In this document: piece after piece, positions 24,824 through 33,970 of the stretch
Layout: each line of letters begins with the position of its first letter
Position numbering within the stretch: the first letter of the stretch is position 1
Source: Niabella soli DSM 19437
GTDB lineage: Bacteria; Bacteroidota; Bacteroidia; Chitinophagales; Chitinophagaceae
Assembly (NCBI RefSeq): GCF_000243115.2
Contig: NZ_CP007035.1
Span: 3,968,001-4,032,000 of the forward strand
Length of the DNA stretch: 64,000 bases
Direction of reading: 5' to 3'
Translations under genes and position numbers: made by a program
Notes under the pieces: generated by a model
Database searches by the model: none
The model's input: only the letters and a program-made list of their open reading frames with translations
What the model was told of the DNA's origin: nothing

Positions 24824-26067
24824 AGTCCTTCCTTGGGTTTTAATTGGATTATTACAGGGTTGTCTGCTTCCCTGGCATTTTCCAGGAATTTATTTAAAGC
24901 GGCGTTGGTGCATTGGGGCGTTCTGCTCTGTATGCTGTTCTTTACATTGAGCACAGATTTTGCAGGAAGGCTCAGATAAATGTTTTCCTTATCGAACCCT
25001 TTTATCGTGGTTCCGTATAGGGGTAAATAGCAGGTGGAGCTATCCGATGAGATTTTATTATAATCATAAATAAGCTCCAGTTTATTGTCAAATACATACC
25101 GGTTATAGCCATTAAACAGCCGCAGGTTAAAAAACAAAAGATTCCTGAACTGGATCACATTATCGATCTGGCTGGCATAGGAGGAGTGCTCCATTTTGTA
25201 CATATCCATTTCCCCGCGGCTTTTGAAATCCTGGGTAAAAAAGGAGGCGGGAACTGCATTGTCGATCGGCAAAACTAATTTGTAATCTTCCTTTAATTCA
25301 GTTGGCGTAAGGGTATATATTTCGTACCGGAAGGGACGGGTGATAAGCAAAACGGAATCGTTATGCGTTGGCATAATGGTACATTGCGCAGCCCCGGAGA
25401 AATAAAAAATGGACTCTGATTGTTTATTGTAGGGCAAATAGGTTTGCAGCAATTCTTTGTTGTTGATGATTTTTAACTGGTAATCCAGTGTGTCCCTGCT
25501 GTTTTTTTGGGCTTTGATAAAACTGGTCGCGAATCTATTTCCGTCAAACAGGACCGGGTTCGTAAAGGCATACCGAAAATCTTTGATCTCCTGTGTTTTT
25601 GCTGCAAGAACATTATCCAGGAAAAAATAAGTTGCTTTTACATACCGGGAAATGTCTTTTTGGGAATCGGCATCCAGGTACGCTTGTATTTTAACCGATG
25701 GAACATTGTAATTTTTATTGAGGCTAAAGATGAGCAATGCATTTTTGGAGTGATCCAGTTGTATATCCTGAATACGGAACCTTTTTATTTTGTATTTGTA
25801 AACAAAGGAGCCCGCTTTAGTAAAAAAATAAATGGCATTGGTATCTCCATCCAGAATGATAAAATAATCATGGGTCACTACCAGCTTCTTTATAGCGCCG
25901 AAAATGCTTTTCTTTGTTGTTTGCAGTGGAATAAACTGCATATCATCAAAGAGTTTCGCAGCAGGCGCCCCCATCGTTTTGGAAGGATCAATATACAGCG
26001 TTTTTGACTGTGCCGTTAGTCCCTGCACGATCCATAAAGCACATAAAGCAATCAAAATTTTTTTCAT
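24820..26067 (-). CDS. 6-bladed beta-propeller secreted protein
   Basis: 415 residues. Signal peptide ends at GLTAQ. The rest is repeated four-stranded blade patterns such as FDDMQFIPLQTTKKSIFGAIKKLVVTHDYFIILDGDTNAIYFFTKAGSFVYKYK, the typical opening blade of the Bacteroidota 6-bladed beta-propeller family (initial metal/peptide strand, then a blade with DGD and FTKAG). The C-terminal half contains FRNLLFFNLRLFNGYNRYVFDNK. Such proteins often accompany a TonB-linked barrel and are exported to the periplasm or the outer surface. Here the gene precedes the barrel gene at 21872-24823 with a 4-base overlap, so the two products probably work together. Function otherwise unknown. Confidence 0.75.
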   Translation of the reverse strand: MKKILIALCALWIVQGLTAQSKTLYIDPSKTMGAPAAKLFDDMQFIPLQTTKKSIFGAIKKLVVTHDYFIILDGDTNAIYFFTKAGSFVYKYKIKRFRIQDIQLDHSKNALLIFSLNKNYNVPSVKIQAYLDADSQKDISRYVKATYFFLDNVLAAKTQEIKDFRYAFTNPVLFDGNRFATSFIKAQKNSRDTLDYQLKIINNKELLQTYLPYNKQSESIFYFSGAAQCTIMPTHNDSVLLITRPFRYEIYTLTPTELKEDYKLVLPIDNAVPASFFTQDFKSRGEMDMYKMEHSSYASQIDNVIQFRNLLFFNLRLFNGYNRYVFDNKLELIYDYNKISSDSSTCYLPLYGTTIKGFDKENIYLSLPAKSVLNVKNSIQSRTPQCTNAALNKFLENAREADNPVIIQLKPKEGL

Positions 26068-26158
26068 CGTATCTATTATCAGAGGTCGGAATTGTCAAAA
26101 ATACAACTATCAGACAGATCTTATTGTAAATGGTTTAATTAAAACTTTTTATAAAGAA

Positions 26159-26188
26159 GCCCCGCCGTAAAAACAGCAGGGCTTTTTT
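26159..26188. terminator. Intergenic terminator between TonB receptor and propeller gene
   Basis: GCCCCGC (26159-26165) pairs with GCAGGGC (26176-26182), one mismatch, with six T on the plus side and an A/T-rich flank on the other. Since both flanking genes are on the minus strand, the useful direction is minus (end of the TonB receptor transcript). The better T-run lies on the plus side, so it may work in both directions. Confidence 0.5.
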
Positions 26189-26217
26189 GATTGCTCTGTA
26201 TGGATGAAAAATTTATT

Positions 26218-26345
26218 CCAGGAATTCGTGTTCAATCAGTCGTGAAATGCCATCCCGATAGCTATCGGGAGGCAAACGTGAGAAGCGCAGGTTTATCGTC
26301 CGCCTGAACGGAAGGGGCAGGTTTCTCGTCTGCCGATATGGTATA
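26218..26345. repeat. Palindrome-bearing intergenic repeat
   Basis: Contains a perfect 16-base palindrome CCCGATAGCTATCGGG at 26254-26269 and two related phrases, GCAGGTTTATCGTCCGCCTG (26288) and GGGCAGGTTTCTCGTCTGCC (26316). The full spacer 26068-26380 holds this block and the terminator and no gene. Confidence 0.45.
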
Positions 26346-26380
26346 AGATTTTATAATGAACATTCGTTAATAATTTTTTA

Positions 26381-29350
26381 TTATTTTAATATGTTATCCA
26401 GAGTGATGGTGGTATAATACAGCCCACCAAGTGTTGGGCCGCCGGCATATTGCAGGTAGCGGTGGTTCAGCAGGTCGCTTGCCCCTAATTTTATTGTTGC
26501 TTTTAACTTAGGAATACGAACGTTCACTTGTGCATCAACAGTATTAAAAGCGCTGATGCCTCCGGTTACTAAAGGACTTTCCCACAGGAAGGCGTTTTGC
26601 CAGCGCCAGGTAATATTAAAGCCCATGTTTTTTAATAGTTCCCTGTTTCCAAAGGTGAGGTTGGTGGTCCAGTCTGGCGTATTGAAGCCTGTAATAAAGA
26701 TGTCATCGGTTTTATTCGCCTTCATTTTATTATAGCTGGCGTTTGCTTTCAAAAGAAAATGGTGGGGAAGGCTATAGGTGATGCCTAAAGAGGACCCGTA
26801 GTTAATATATTTATTTTTCGCATTGGTATACACCCGGTAGCGGTCCTGCCCATTGCTGGCGGCTGTAGTAACGGTGGTCGTGGTAGCGTCCCGGTTGCGA
26901 TCGAGCATCGCCAGCACGGCTGCATCAGAGCCGATGGTTGCACCTTTGGGAACAAAAACCTGTACCTGTCCTAAAAAACCGTAGTAGGTATTGGTATAAG
27001 CGTCGATGTCTACCACAACCCTGTTATCAAATAAGATGCTTTTATAACCCACCTCAACCGAATTTATTTTTTCCGGCGCTGCTTTGGGCAGGTTTGCCGG
27101 AACCAATAGTGCGCGGTTGGCTAAGGCCGCTGCGTCGGTATTGCCCTGGGCGCTTACCGCCGCATTAAAATTGATAACCGATTGTTGCGTATAACTGTTT
27201 TCGAGATAGCCCAACCCGTCATTGATATAGGACAAGCTTCCCACACGTTTTACCCGACCGTTGTTTACAAAGGAAAGCGCTTCAAACAATGCGGGGAAGC
27301 GGTATCCCTGCTGATAGGTTACGCGGAAATTGTGTTTTTGATTGGCGGTATAAACGGCAGCAATGCGGGGCGTGATCTTTGGATCAAATTCGGGGTTATA
27401 ATCATAACGCAGGGATCCGAACAATTTCAGCCGTTCCCCAAGCAGGGTTTTTGTTGCCTGGGCAAAGCCGCCGAATTTTTTATAGAGCACGTCTTTCCCA
27501 AAGCTGCCGTCGGGCAGGGGTTTGTTACGGTCGGCAATAGGCCGGCTGAAATCAACGAAGTTATTACCGTCCGGTATCACTGCATAGATGCGGGCATCCG
27601 CGCCTACCAGTAAATTGAACACCTTTATTTTCGAAGAAAGGTCCCACTGGGCTTCTGTATGATAGAGCTTACTTTTTTGTATCAGGGCAGCTCCCCCGGT
27701 TACCGGCGCGTCGGGGATGGAAGCGGATTTTATATCCCAGTTATTAATTTTTGTGATTACGTTTTTTAAGGAATCAAAATAAGGCGTTCCGGGAACGGCG
27801 CGGCCTGCATCCGCCTGCTGGCGGGCATAGGCGGTTGCATCTGCCAGGTTGGATGCCGTTAAACCTCCGTGTGACGTACCGTATGCTGTTAACGCATTTT
27901 TATACTTAGTGCCCCAACTGGCGGGTGTTTTTGTATCGGAAGCTCCGCCGCTGTAGAGATCCAGGTTATCGGCCAGGGGCTTTACGTTATAGGAACTTCC
28001 GGTATTTTCAATAGAAAGATAGGAGAGCCAGGAAAAGTTTTTGTTCTTAAACTGCAGGGCATGGTTCTGCACCATAACGCCCTGCAGCCTTACTTTATTA
28101 CCGCGTTGGAACACACCGTCCATGCTACCCACGCGATAGGTATAGGAGAGCTCGGAGTTATCAGTAGGTTTATAATGCAACGACCCGTCGAATTTTATAT
28201 TTTTTACCTGCGGGGAAACGAGGTCGGTTTCCCAGTAACCCGTTCTGGCCACCCGCAGGGTCTGGTTGGTTTTTCCATCAATGGTTAAACCGCCAATGGA
28301 CACCACATTGCTGCCTGCCAGCGCATCGTCGCCATATTTGTTCCAGCCATCAAAAGCCGCATTGGCAGCGCCGTCCAATGAAGGAAAGCCCGGGTTGGCG
28401 CTTTTGAGGTTATTGGGATTTTGATCCAGTCGCGTGTTGGAGATCCAATCCGTACCCTGCAGGTAATCAAAATTGAGTTTAAATGCAAATTTGTTGTTGA
28501 CTGCTTTTGCATACCGGAGCGCTGTTTCGGTTAACGCAGCGGGGGAATGATCTTTCCCGTCTACATGATTCACCCCAATCTTCTGGTAAACACTCAGCCC
28601 TTGGCTGGTAAACGGATTCCGGGTAAGGAGGTTGGCCATACCGTTGATGGCATTCATTCCATAAAGCGCGGAAGCCGCCCCGGGCGTGATCTCCACGCTT
28701 TGAATGTCCAGTTCTGTGGGGCCGATAGCATTGCCCAGCGGAACGCCTAATGTAGCCGCCTGCATATCTACTCCATCCACCAATTGCATAAAGCGAAAAT
28801 TATTGGGGATATTAAAACCACGGGTATTAGGCACTTTAAACGTGAGGCTCGAAGTGGTCATCTGCACGCCTTTTACATTTTCCAGTGCATCATAAAAGCC
28901 CGGCGCTGCAGATTCTTTTATGGCCCGGATGTCCAGTTTTTCAATGGCCACAGGAGATTTTAAAATACTTTCCGACACGCGGGAAGCGGTCACTACCACT
29001 TCATTACCCAGGACCGTGCGCGTGGTTAATGCAATATTTAAATTGGAGCCGGTGCCCTTTACAGTAATTTCCCGCGCATCGTAGCCAACAGACGAAATAA
29101 CCAGGGTGAAAGGGATCCGTGCCCTTGTGCGCAGGGTAAAGTTACCCAGAGAATCGGTGGTAGTGCCCTCATTGGTGTTTTTGATCTGGATGCTGGCTCC
29201 GGCCAGTGATTCGTGTTTCTGATCGTCTGTTATGCGACCGGTTATCTGAAGGATATTGGCTTCCTGGGCCCGAACCGCAAAACTATTTATTAGAAAAAAA
29301 CCTGTTAGCAAAAGGTATAAGGAAATGGAGTTTGATTTAAAGTGAGACAT
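26381..29350 (-). CDS. TonB-dependent receptor, predicted member of the sulfur regulon
   Basis: 989 residues. Signal peptide ends at AVRAQ. A carboxypeptidase-regulatory-like domain follows (ITGRITDDQKHESLAGASIQIKNTNEGTTTDSLGNF, about 30-110). The plug domain starts at NEVVVTASRVSESILKSPVAIEKLDIRAI (TonB-box-like ending) and continues through VKGVQMTTSSL, RGFNIPNNFRFMQLVDGVD and VEITPGAASALYGMNAINGMANLLTRNPF. A 22-strand barrel ends GLYYTTITLDNILK. It takes up a ligand across the outer membrane using TonB energy. No SusD partner is adjacent, which fits a small ligand rather than a glycan. Two CTAC-N7-GTAG operators shared with the sulfate-assimilation units lie upstream, one on the -33 element, so a sulfur-containing ligand is inferred. 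Confidence 0.88.
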   Translation of the reverse strand: MSHFKSNSISLYLLLTGFFLINSFAVRAQEANILQITGRITDDQKHESLAGASIQIKNTNEGTTTDSLGNFTLRTRARIPFTLVISSVGYDAREITVKGTGSNLNIALTTRTVLGNEVVVTASRVSESILKSPVAIEKLDIRAIKESAAPGFYDALENVKGVQMTTSSLTFKVPNTRGFNIPNNFRFMQLVDGVDMQAATLGVPLGNAIGPTELDIQSVEITPGAASALYGMNAINGMANLLTRNPFTSQGLSVYQKIGVNHVDGKDHSPAALTETALRYAKAVNNKFAFKLNFDYLQGTDWISNTRLDQNPNNLKSANPGFPSLDGAANAAFDGWNKYGDDALAGSNVVSIGGLTIDGKTNQTLRVARTGYWETDLVSPQVKNIKFDGSLHYKPTDNSELSYTYRVGSMDGVFQRGNKVRLQGVMVQNHALQFKNKNFSWLSYLSIENTGSSYNVKPLADNLDLYSGGASDTKTPASWGTKYKNALTAYGTSHGGLTASNLADATAYARQQADAGRAVPGTPYFDSLKNVITKINNWDIKSASIPDAPVTGGAALIQKSKLYHTEAQWDLSSKIKVFNLLVGADARIYAVIPDGNNFVDFSRPIADRNKPLPDGSFGKDVLYKKFGGFAQATKTLLGERLKLFGSLRYDYNPEFDPKITPRIAAVYTANQKHNFRVTYQQGYRFPALFEALSFVNNGRVKRVGSLSYINDGLGYLENSYTQQSVINFNAAVSAQGNTDAAALANRALLVPANLPKAAPEKINSVEVGYKSILFDNRVVVDIDAYTNTYYGFLGQVQVFVPKGATIGSDAAVLAMLDRNRDATTTTVTTAASNGQDRYRVYTNAKNKYINYGSSLGITYSLPHHFLLKANASYNKMKANKTDDIFITGFNTPDWTTNLTFGNRELLKNMGFNITWRWQNAFLWESPLVTGGISAFNTVDAQVNVRIPKLKATIKLGASDLLNHRYLQYAGGPTLGGLYYTTITLDNILK

Positions 29351-29368
29351 AAAATATATAATTATTTT

Positions 29369-29387
29369 GTCTACTAAATTAGTAGAC
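29369..29387. promoter_or_regulatory. CTAC-N7-GTAG operator, proximal to TonB receptor start
   Basis: GTCTACTAAATTAGTAGAC is a perfect 19-base palindrome 18 bases before the start codon at 29350. It has the same CTAC-N7-GTAG core as the sites at 29541, 39181 and 42984. A candidate Rrf2-family binding site in the 5' untranslated region. Confidence 0.7.
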
Positions 29388-29518
29388 TAATTAAGTAAAA
29401 AAAGGGATTGATCAGGAGCGGCTGCTACAACAGGCTGCTGCGGGGTGCATAGTGCCACTACACATAATTCGATGATGATTGTTAAATTGTACTGTGTCCA
29501 TGCTTTCAATTGAGAGTG

Positions 29519-29550
29519 CAAATATAGGGCGGCGATATTAGTCTACCAAA
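29519..29550 (-). promoter_or_regulatory. Consensus promoter of the TonB receptor gene
   Basis: On the minus strand, TTTG at 29550-29547, a 20-base spacer, then TATATTTG at 29526-29519. This is an exact match to the Bacteroidota consensus. It predicts a 5' untranslated leader of roughly 160 bases. Confidence 0.72.
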
Positions 29551-29560
29551 AAAGTAGGAT
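29541..29560. promoter_or_regulatory. CTAC-N7-GTAG operator covering the -33 element
   Basis: GTCTACCAAAAAAGTAGGAT, core CTAC 29543-29546 and GTAG 29554-29557. The -33 TTTG of the promoter (29547-29550) lies inside the core spacer, so a bound protein would block RNA polymerase. The rest of 29351-29693 shows no gene. Confidence 0.7.
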
Positions 29561-29693
29561 AATAAAATTTAACGGCTCGTGTTTTTGATCTGTTTCCTGA
29601 GATGTTTTAAAATGCTGCCAGGCCCCATTTTCATAGCTATCGTCTTATAAATTAGTTGAAAAGTTATAGCCATACAAACAGTATAGAGAATCC

Positions 29694-32027
29694 CTACAAT
29701 AAGATTCTATGAAAAGAAAAGGGGATAGAATTGGACAATCCTATTACTGATATTTTAATTTTTTTTGGATGATCATTGTTGGTGAATTTTATATGCTCAA
29801 TAGCTGTTTCACCTTCTGTTAACATAAAATCACTCCATAATAAAAGACTTCGGATATCCGTTCCGAGGGTTTCTTCATTATGTGTTAATGCCGGAGCTTC
29901 GAAGGGATAATTCTGTTTTTCATAGCCCGCAACAGCTATAGAACCAGCTTTGGTACTGTATCCTGCCGATTGTAATGCTGCTCCTGTTTTTAAGTAAATG
30001 AATATTTGATGGGAAGCTCCTTTCCCCTGCACTTTGATCATTGCAACATCAGAAACAGGTATATCTAGATCTGTCTTTTGAACTTGAAATTCATTCACAA
30101 AATAGGAAAAAGATTTTTCATCACCCGGTACCCGGCCGCGGATCCATTGAGCAACCGTGCTCGCTCCTGTTTTTTGATCTTTATTTACAAAATCATATAT
30201 CGTTTCACGGGGGTTATAAAACCTTCCCGAACTTAATCGTTCATCTAATTCCTGGGTGGCAGACTTTGCTTTTGCTCTTACGATAACTTCCTGCAATTGT
30301 TTGCTTTTGTCATGCGCCATTGCTACATTTTTTAATGTTTGGACACTTCGTAAAATTTGGCCTGATAAGCGCTCGTCTAAAGTTGTTGTTATATAATTGT
30401 TTTGTGGGAGTGGTGATAGATAGTGCTTTTCGCCGGAATCTCGCGTCAGGGTTAGCTTTAAAAGTTTATTGTCAAATTTTTTATCACCTGAATAACAAGT
30501 TACGCTAGCGGCTCCCTCAAATATCAACCCATTTAATTGAAAGTGCCCGGTTTTGTCTGTTTTGATTTGAAAGAGCTGACGGGAGGAATCTGCAAAATAA
30601 AACATCAGGTTTGCTGAGGCATTTTCGACCGGCTTATTTTTGTACAATATTTGCCCGTTGTAGGACAAGTAATTATCATCCGGAAACGGTGTATCAGGAA
30701 GGTTGCCTGATAATAATTGGCCCCAATCAAAACGTCTCCATTTTTCGCTCATCATTAATGCGTCAATTGCTTCTTTTTTGTTGTTGGTTACATTATGGAA
30801 ATATTCTGATGGAGATTTAATTTCATCAATAAAATCAGACGTTAGCCATAACGAACTTATTAGATCAACATGGGAAACATCATCAGTACCCTCATCGATA
30901 GCGGCAATAAAACAAATTGTATTTGAATCCAGTTTCACAGCGAGTTCATTTTCTCCGCGCGGGGTTAAGTTTTTCTTTAGAATATTTAGCTGAGGTGCGG
31001 AAGGTTTATCCGGAGTCAGAAAGCATAACCGCTCGGCCTTGAGATTAAAGGAATCGTCAAAAAGCGAGAATCTTACAACGCCTTTTGCCATATTTTTCGT
31101 TGTAAAGGTTCGTCTGAAAATTGTATCAACGCTACTTATTTTGGCTTTGTAAACAATATCGAAGTTGTTTGTGCCAATTAATCTGAAAGTTTGATTTTGC
31201 GGAATATTTTTGAAGTTGATAGTGTAGGTAAGGGTAGTATCCGTTTGTTCCATACTCATTGCTACTCCCGAAGCGGATACGTTTGGAAGTACTCGTGTTT
31301 GTACTCGTTTTGAGCTATCTGTCAGCCTGATTTCATAAATGTGCCCGAACGCAGGAGTAAGCTTACAAAGAGCTACGTTATGATCTAGCGGGTGAAATGA
31401 TGCTAGCACACTATTTGATGTCTTATCCGATAAAGTTCCGGTGATACTATTAATGTTGATCTTTGAGCCTAAGAAACGTATAACGATTTTTGAAGGAACA
31501 CCATCAATTAACTTTCCCGCTTCCGGCATTGCAGTGAAACTCCATTGACTGGTATCGGCAACTATTGCGTAATGTTCTTTTGGATTGTAAATAATTACAG
31601 GCTTCAGGTATTGGAATCTTTCGTCAAAATTTAGCATCCGTTTTGTGTAGGCTCTGAGATAATATACCCCTGTTGATAAGGAGTCGGGTAGTTTTAAGCT
31701 TGTTTCGGACACCCCTTTGTAGATGGGTGAAATACTTTGTGAAATAATTTTTTTCCTTTTGTCGAGAATTTCAATAAATAAATTTGACGAAATATCTGAC
31801 AGCTCATATCCCGTAAAAACAAATCCTTTTGCAAAAATTGTTTCCCCGGATATGTATTGCTCTTTGTCCCGTATTAAGGAGATCTTTTCCTGCTTATATT
31901 TTTCGCTGTATCCACTTAATAAGGAATCTGCCTTACTTTGCGTAAAGGCCGCCAGATTCAAAGACGCAAGAGATAGAACCAAACTGATTTTTATACTCCT
32001 TCTTGCAGCAAGTTGTTTTGTGGGCAA
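29694..32027 (-). CDS. MG2-like / TonB-plug-domain surface protein with anomalous start
   Basis: Up to 777 residues from TTG 32027 (the frame stays open to a TTG at 32096). A signal peptide IKISLVLSLASLNLAAFTQS is followed by macroglobulin-MG2-like repeats (ISLIRDKEQYISGETIFAKGFVFTGYELSD, TGVYYLRAYTKRML). A carboxypeptidase-regulatory-like strand region comes next (GQILYKNKPVENASANLMFY, near 490 from that start). The C-terminal portion has a plug-like segment around QEVIVRAKAKSATQELDERL. Such Bacteroidota proteins resemble secreted alpha-2-macroglobulin/plug hybrids of unknown function. No ATG precedes the signal peptide: the codon where one is expected (31992-31994) is ATA. The gene is visibly AT-richer than its neighbours. 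Confidence 0.65.
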   Translation of the reverse strand: MPTKQLAARRSIKISLVLSLASLNLAAFTQSKADSLLSGYSEKYKQEKISLIRDKEQYISGETIFAKGFVFTGYELSDISSNLFIEILDKRKKIISQSISPIYKGVSETSLKLPDSLSTGVYYLRAYTKRMLNFDERFQYLKPVIIYNPKEHYAIVADTSQWSFTAMPEAGKLIDGVPSKIVIRFLGSKININSITGTLSDKTSNSVLASFHPLDHNVALCKLTPAFGHIYEIRLTDSSKRVQTRVLPNVSASGVAMSMEQTDTTLTYTINFKNIPQNQTFRLIGTNNFDIVYKAKISSVDTIFRRTFTTKNMAKGVVRFSLFDDSFNLKAERLCFLTPDKPSAPQLNILKKNLTPRGENELAVKLDSNTICFIAAIDEGTDDVSHVDLISSLWLTSDFIDEIKSPSEYFHNVTNNKKEAIDALMMSEKWRRFDWGQLLSGNLPDTPFPDDNYLSYNGQILYKNKPVENASANLMFYFADSSRQLFQIKTDKTGHFQLNGLIFEGAASVTCYSGDKKFDNKLLKLTLTRDSGEKHYLSPLPQNNYITTTLDERLSGQILRSVQTLKNVAMAHDKSKQLQEVIVRAKAKSATQELDERLSSGRFYNPRETIYDFVNKDQKTGASTVAQWIRGRVPGDEKSFSYFVNEFQVQKTDLDIPVSDVAMIKVQGKGASHQIFIYLKTGAALQSAGYSTKAGSIAVAGYEKQNYPFEAPALTHNEETLGTDIRSLLLWSDFMLTEGETAIEHIKFTNNDHPKKIKISVIGLSNSIPFSFHRILL

Positions 32028-32316
32028 ATGATGTTTTTTTCTGCTATTAATGATATTAAAGACTCTTGTACTTGCTAATGTACGTCTTTTTTGCAATGTT
32101 GTTATTTGCGAATATTATGAAACAGACAGTGAATGCAGATGCAGATTTCGAAGATTGTTAGAAGAATAAAATCGGTGTTTTAGAGCAGCTCCAGAGAGGC
32201 TCTGGCTGTTACTAAATATCGGCGGCGTTTAAGCAGTGATGTTGTTCGACCATTGGAACTGCTTCAGTAAATAACCGAATACATAATTTTCGTGTCGTTA
32301 TGTAGATAGGATGCCT

Positions 32317-33888
32317 TTATAAAAAAGCCGCCTTGTAAATAGTGATCAAACTCATGGTAATTACCAGCACTCCCACTACAACGAACATCTTTTTAGTCGG
32401 TAATTTTGAAGTAAGCATAGCAGAAAAAGGAGCGGTAACAATACCGCCGATCAACAGGCCGGCTACAATATTCCAATGTTGAATACCGAGTGTGAAAACA
32501 AACGTAATGGCGCTGGTAAGCGTTAAAATAAATTTGGCTACCGTAGAGCTTCCGATTACGTAGCGGGGGCTTCTGCCGTTTTTGATAAACGTGCCCGTTA
32601 CCAGCGGCCCCCAGCCGCCGCCGCCAAAAGAATCAATAAAACCACCGGCCAGACCTAAGGCGGTGATGTTTGTTTTTTTCGAAGTGATTTTTTTCTTTTT
32701 CTTGTTAAACGTGTTCATTAAAATGCGCACGCCCAAATACAAGGTATAAGCGGCAATGAACGGCTTGGTGATCCGGGCATCCCGCTCCCCTAAATAAGAG
32801 AGTGTCAAAGCCCCGATAACGGCCCCGATAACGGCGGGTATGGCTAATGCCTTGGTCAGCTTTTTATTTACATTTCCTAATTTAAAATGACTGATGCTTC
32901 CGGCTGCGGTGGTAAAGGATTCGGCGGAGTGAATGCTGGCGCTTACAATAGGTGGCGCCACATTCAGCATCAACAAAATGGTAGTACAGATAACGCCATA
33001 ACCCATTCCCATTGATCCGGCAACGATCTCGGCCAAAAAACCTACCAGCAACATCCAATAAAACAAGTGGTTATCCTTGCTCAAAAAATGAACGATGCTG
33101 TCGGAAAAGCCAAAGGCATAAATAATATAAACGGCAAAAGCAATGATCAGAAATAAACCAATCCCGATCAAATAAGGGGTACTCCGTCTGGTGGCGCTGG
33201 CCAATAATGCTGCGCTTTCCACCACTTCACTTTCCGGCGGGTTATCAATGTTATATTCCCCGTCACTGTTAATACCATTTACCGCGAACTCCTTCGTAAT
33301 ATGATTCAGTACCTTTACTTTGTGATCCAGATTGCCGGACAATTGATTGCGGATGTTCTGCATGTTATCCAGTAGCTCGTCCATCTCTTCAGGAATAGCT
33401 GCCGTCAACGTTTCGCGCAAACGTTTGGCGATGGTGGGGGATTTTCCGTTGGTGGAAATGGCGATTTTCAAATGCCCCTTTTTAACAACCGAACCCAGGT
33501 AAAAATCGCAAAACTCCGGTTTGTCTGCGATGTTGATCAATTTTTTCTCTTCTTCAGCAACTGCTTTTATTTCTCTGGCGGTTGTGATATCATTTACAGC
33601 AGCAATAACCAGGTCTGCATTGCGAATGTCTTCGGGGGTGTAGCCCCTTTCCTCAATATGAAGACCTGTATATTGAGCCGGTAATTCTTTTATTGCGGGT
33701 AGTACCGTTTTGCCCACCAGGTTGATCCGCGTGCCAGGCGCGTTCCCCAGTACGGCTTGCAATTTTTCCAATGCAACATTGCCGCCTCCGATAATAAGCA
33801 AATTCAGTTCTTCCAGTTTTAAGAATACCGGAAAAAGGTTGTTGCCTTCTTTTACAGGGGTGTTGTCTGTATGTGTGTGGTTGTTCAC
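32317..33888 (-). CDS. Siroheme synthase (CysG N-domain) fused to TauE/SafE sulfite-exporter permease
   Basis: 523 residues in two parts. Residues 17-210 form a precorrin-2 dehydrogenase/sirohydrochlorin ferrochelatase module: FPVFLKLEELNLLIIGGGNVALEKL (NAD-binding GxGxxA), DLVIAAVNDITTAREI, INIADKPEFCDFYLGSVVKKGHLKIAISTNGKSPTIAKRLRE. After a linker, residues 240-523 are a TSUP (TauE/SafE) permease with about eight helices, including VGFLAEIVAGSMGMGYGVICTT and GLAGGFIDSFGGGGWGPLVTG, the family's two repeated Gly-rich helices. The enzyme end makes sirohaem, the cofactor of the sulfite reductase encoded three genes upstream, and the permease end would move sulfite, sulfate or an organosulfonate. 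It is the last gene of unit 2. Confidence 0.88.
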   Translation of the reverse strand: MNNHTHTDNTPVKEGNNLFPVFLKLEELNLLIIGGGNVALEKLQAVLGNAPGTRINLVGKTVLPAIKELPAQYTGLHIEERGYTPEDIRNADLVIAAVNDITTAREIKAVAEEEKKLINIADKPEFCDFYLGSVVKKGHLKIAISTNGKSPTIAKRLRETLTAAIPEEMDELLDNMQNIRNQLSGNLDHKVKVLNHITKEFAVNGINSDGEYNIDNPPESEVVESAALLASATRRSTPYLIGIGLFLIIAFAVYIIYAFGFSDSIVHFLSKDNHLFYWMLLVGFLAEIVAGSMGMGYGVICTTILLMLNVAPPIVSASIHSAESFTTAAGSISHFKLGNVNKKLTKALAIPAVIGAVIGALTLSYLGERDARITKPFIAAYTLYLGVRILMNTFNKKKKKITSKKTNITALGLAGGFIDSFGGGGWGPLVTGTFIKNGRSPRYVIGSSTVAKFILTLTSAITFVFTLGIQHWNIVAGLLIGGIVTAPFSAMLTSKLPTKKMFVVVGVLVITMSLITIYKAAFL

Positions 33889-33898
33889 TGAATAGTTA

Positions 33899-33970
33899 AT
33901 AGTTGCTGATCATAGCTTATGGATCATAGATCGTGGTATACAGGCAGGGGGATCATAAGCCGTAGAGATC
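33899..33970. repeat. Intercistronic imperfect palindrome
   Basis: CTGATCATAGCTTATGGATC (from 33906) is nearly the reverse complement of GATCATAAGCCGTAGAGATCAG (33951-33972), with ATCATAG-like words repeated within. It fills the gap between cysE and the fusion gene. Confidence 0.55.
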
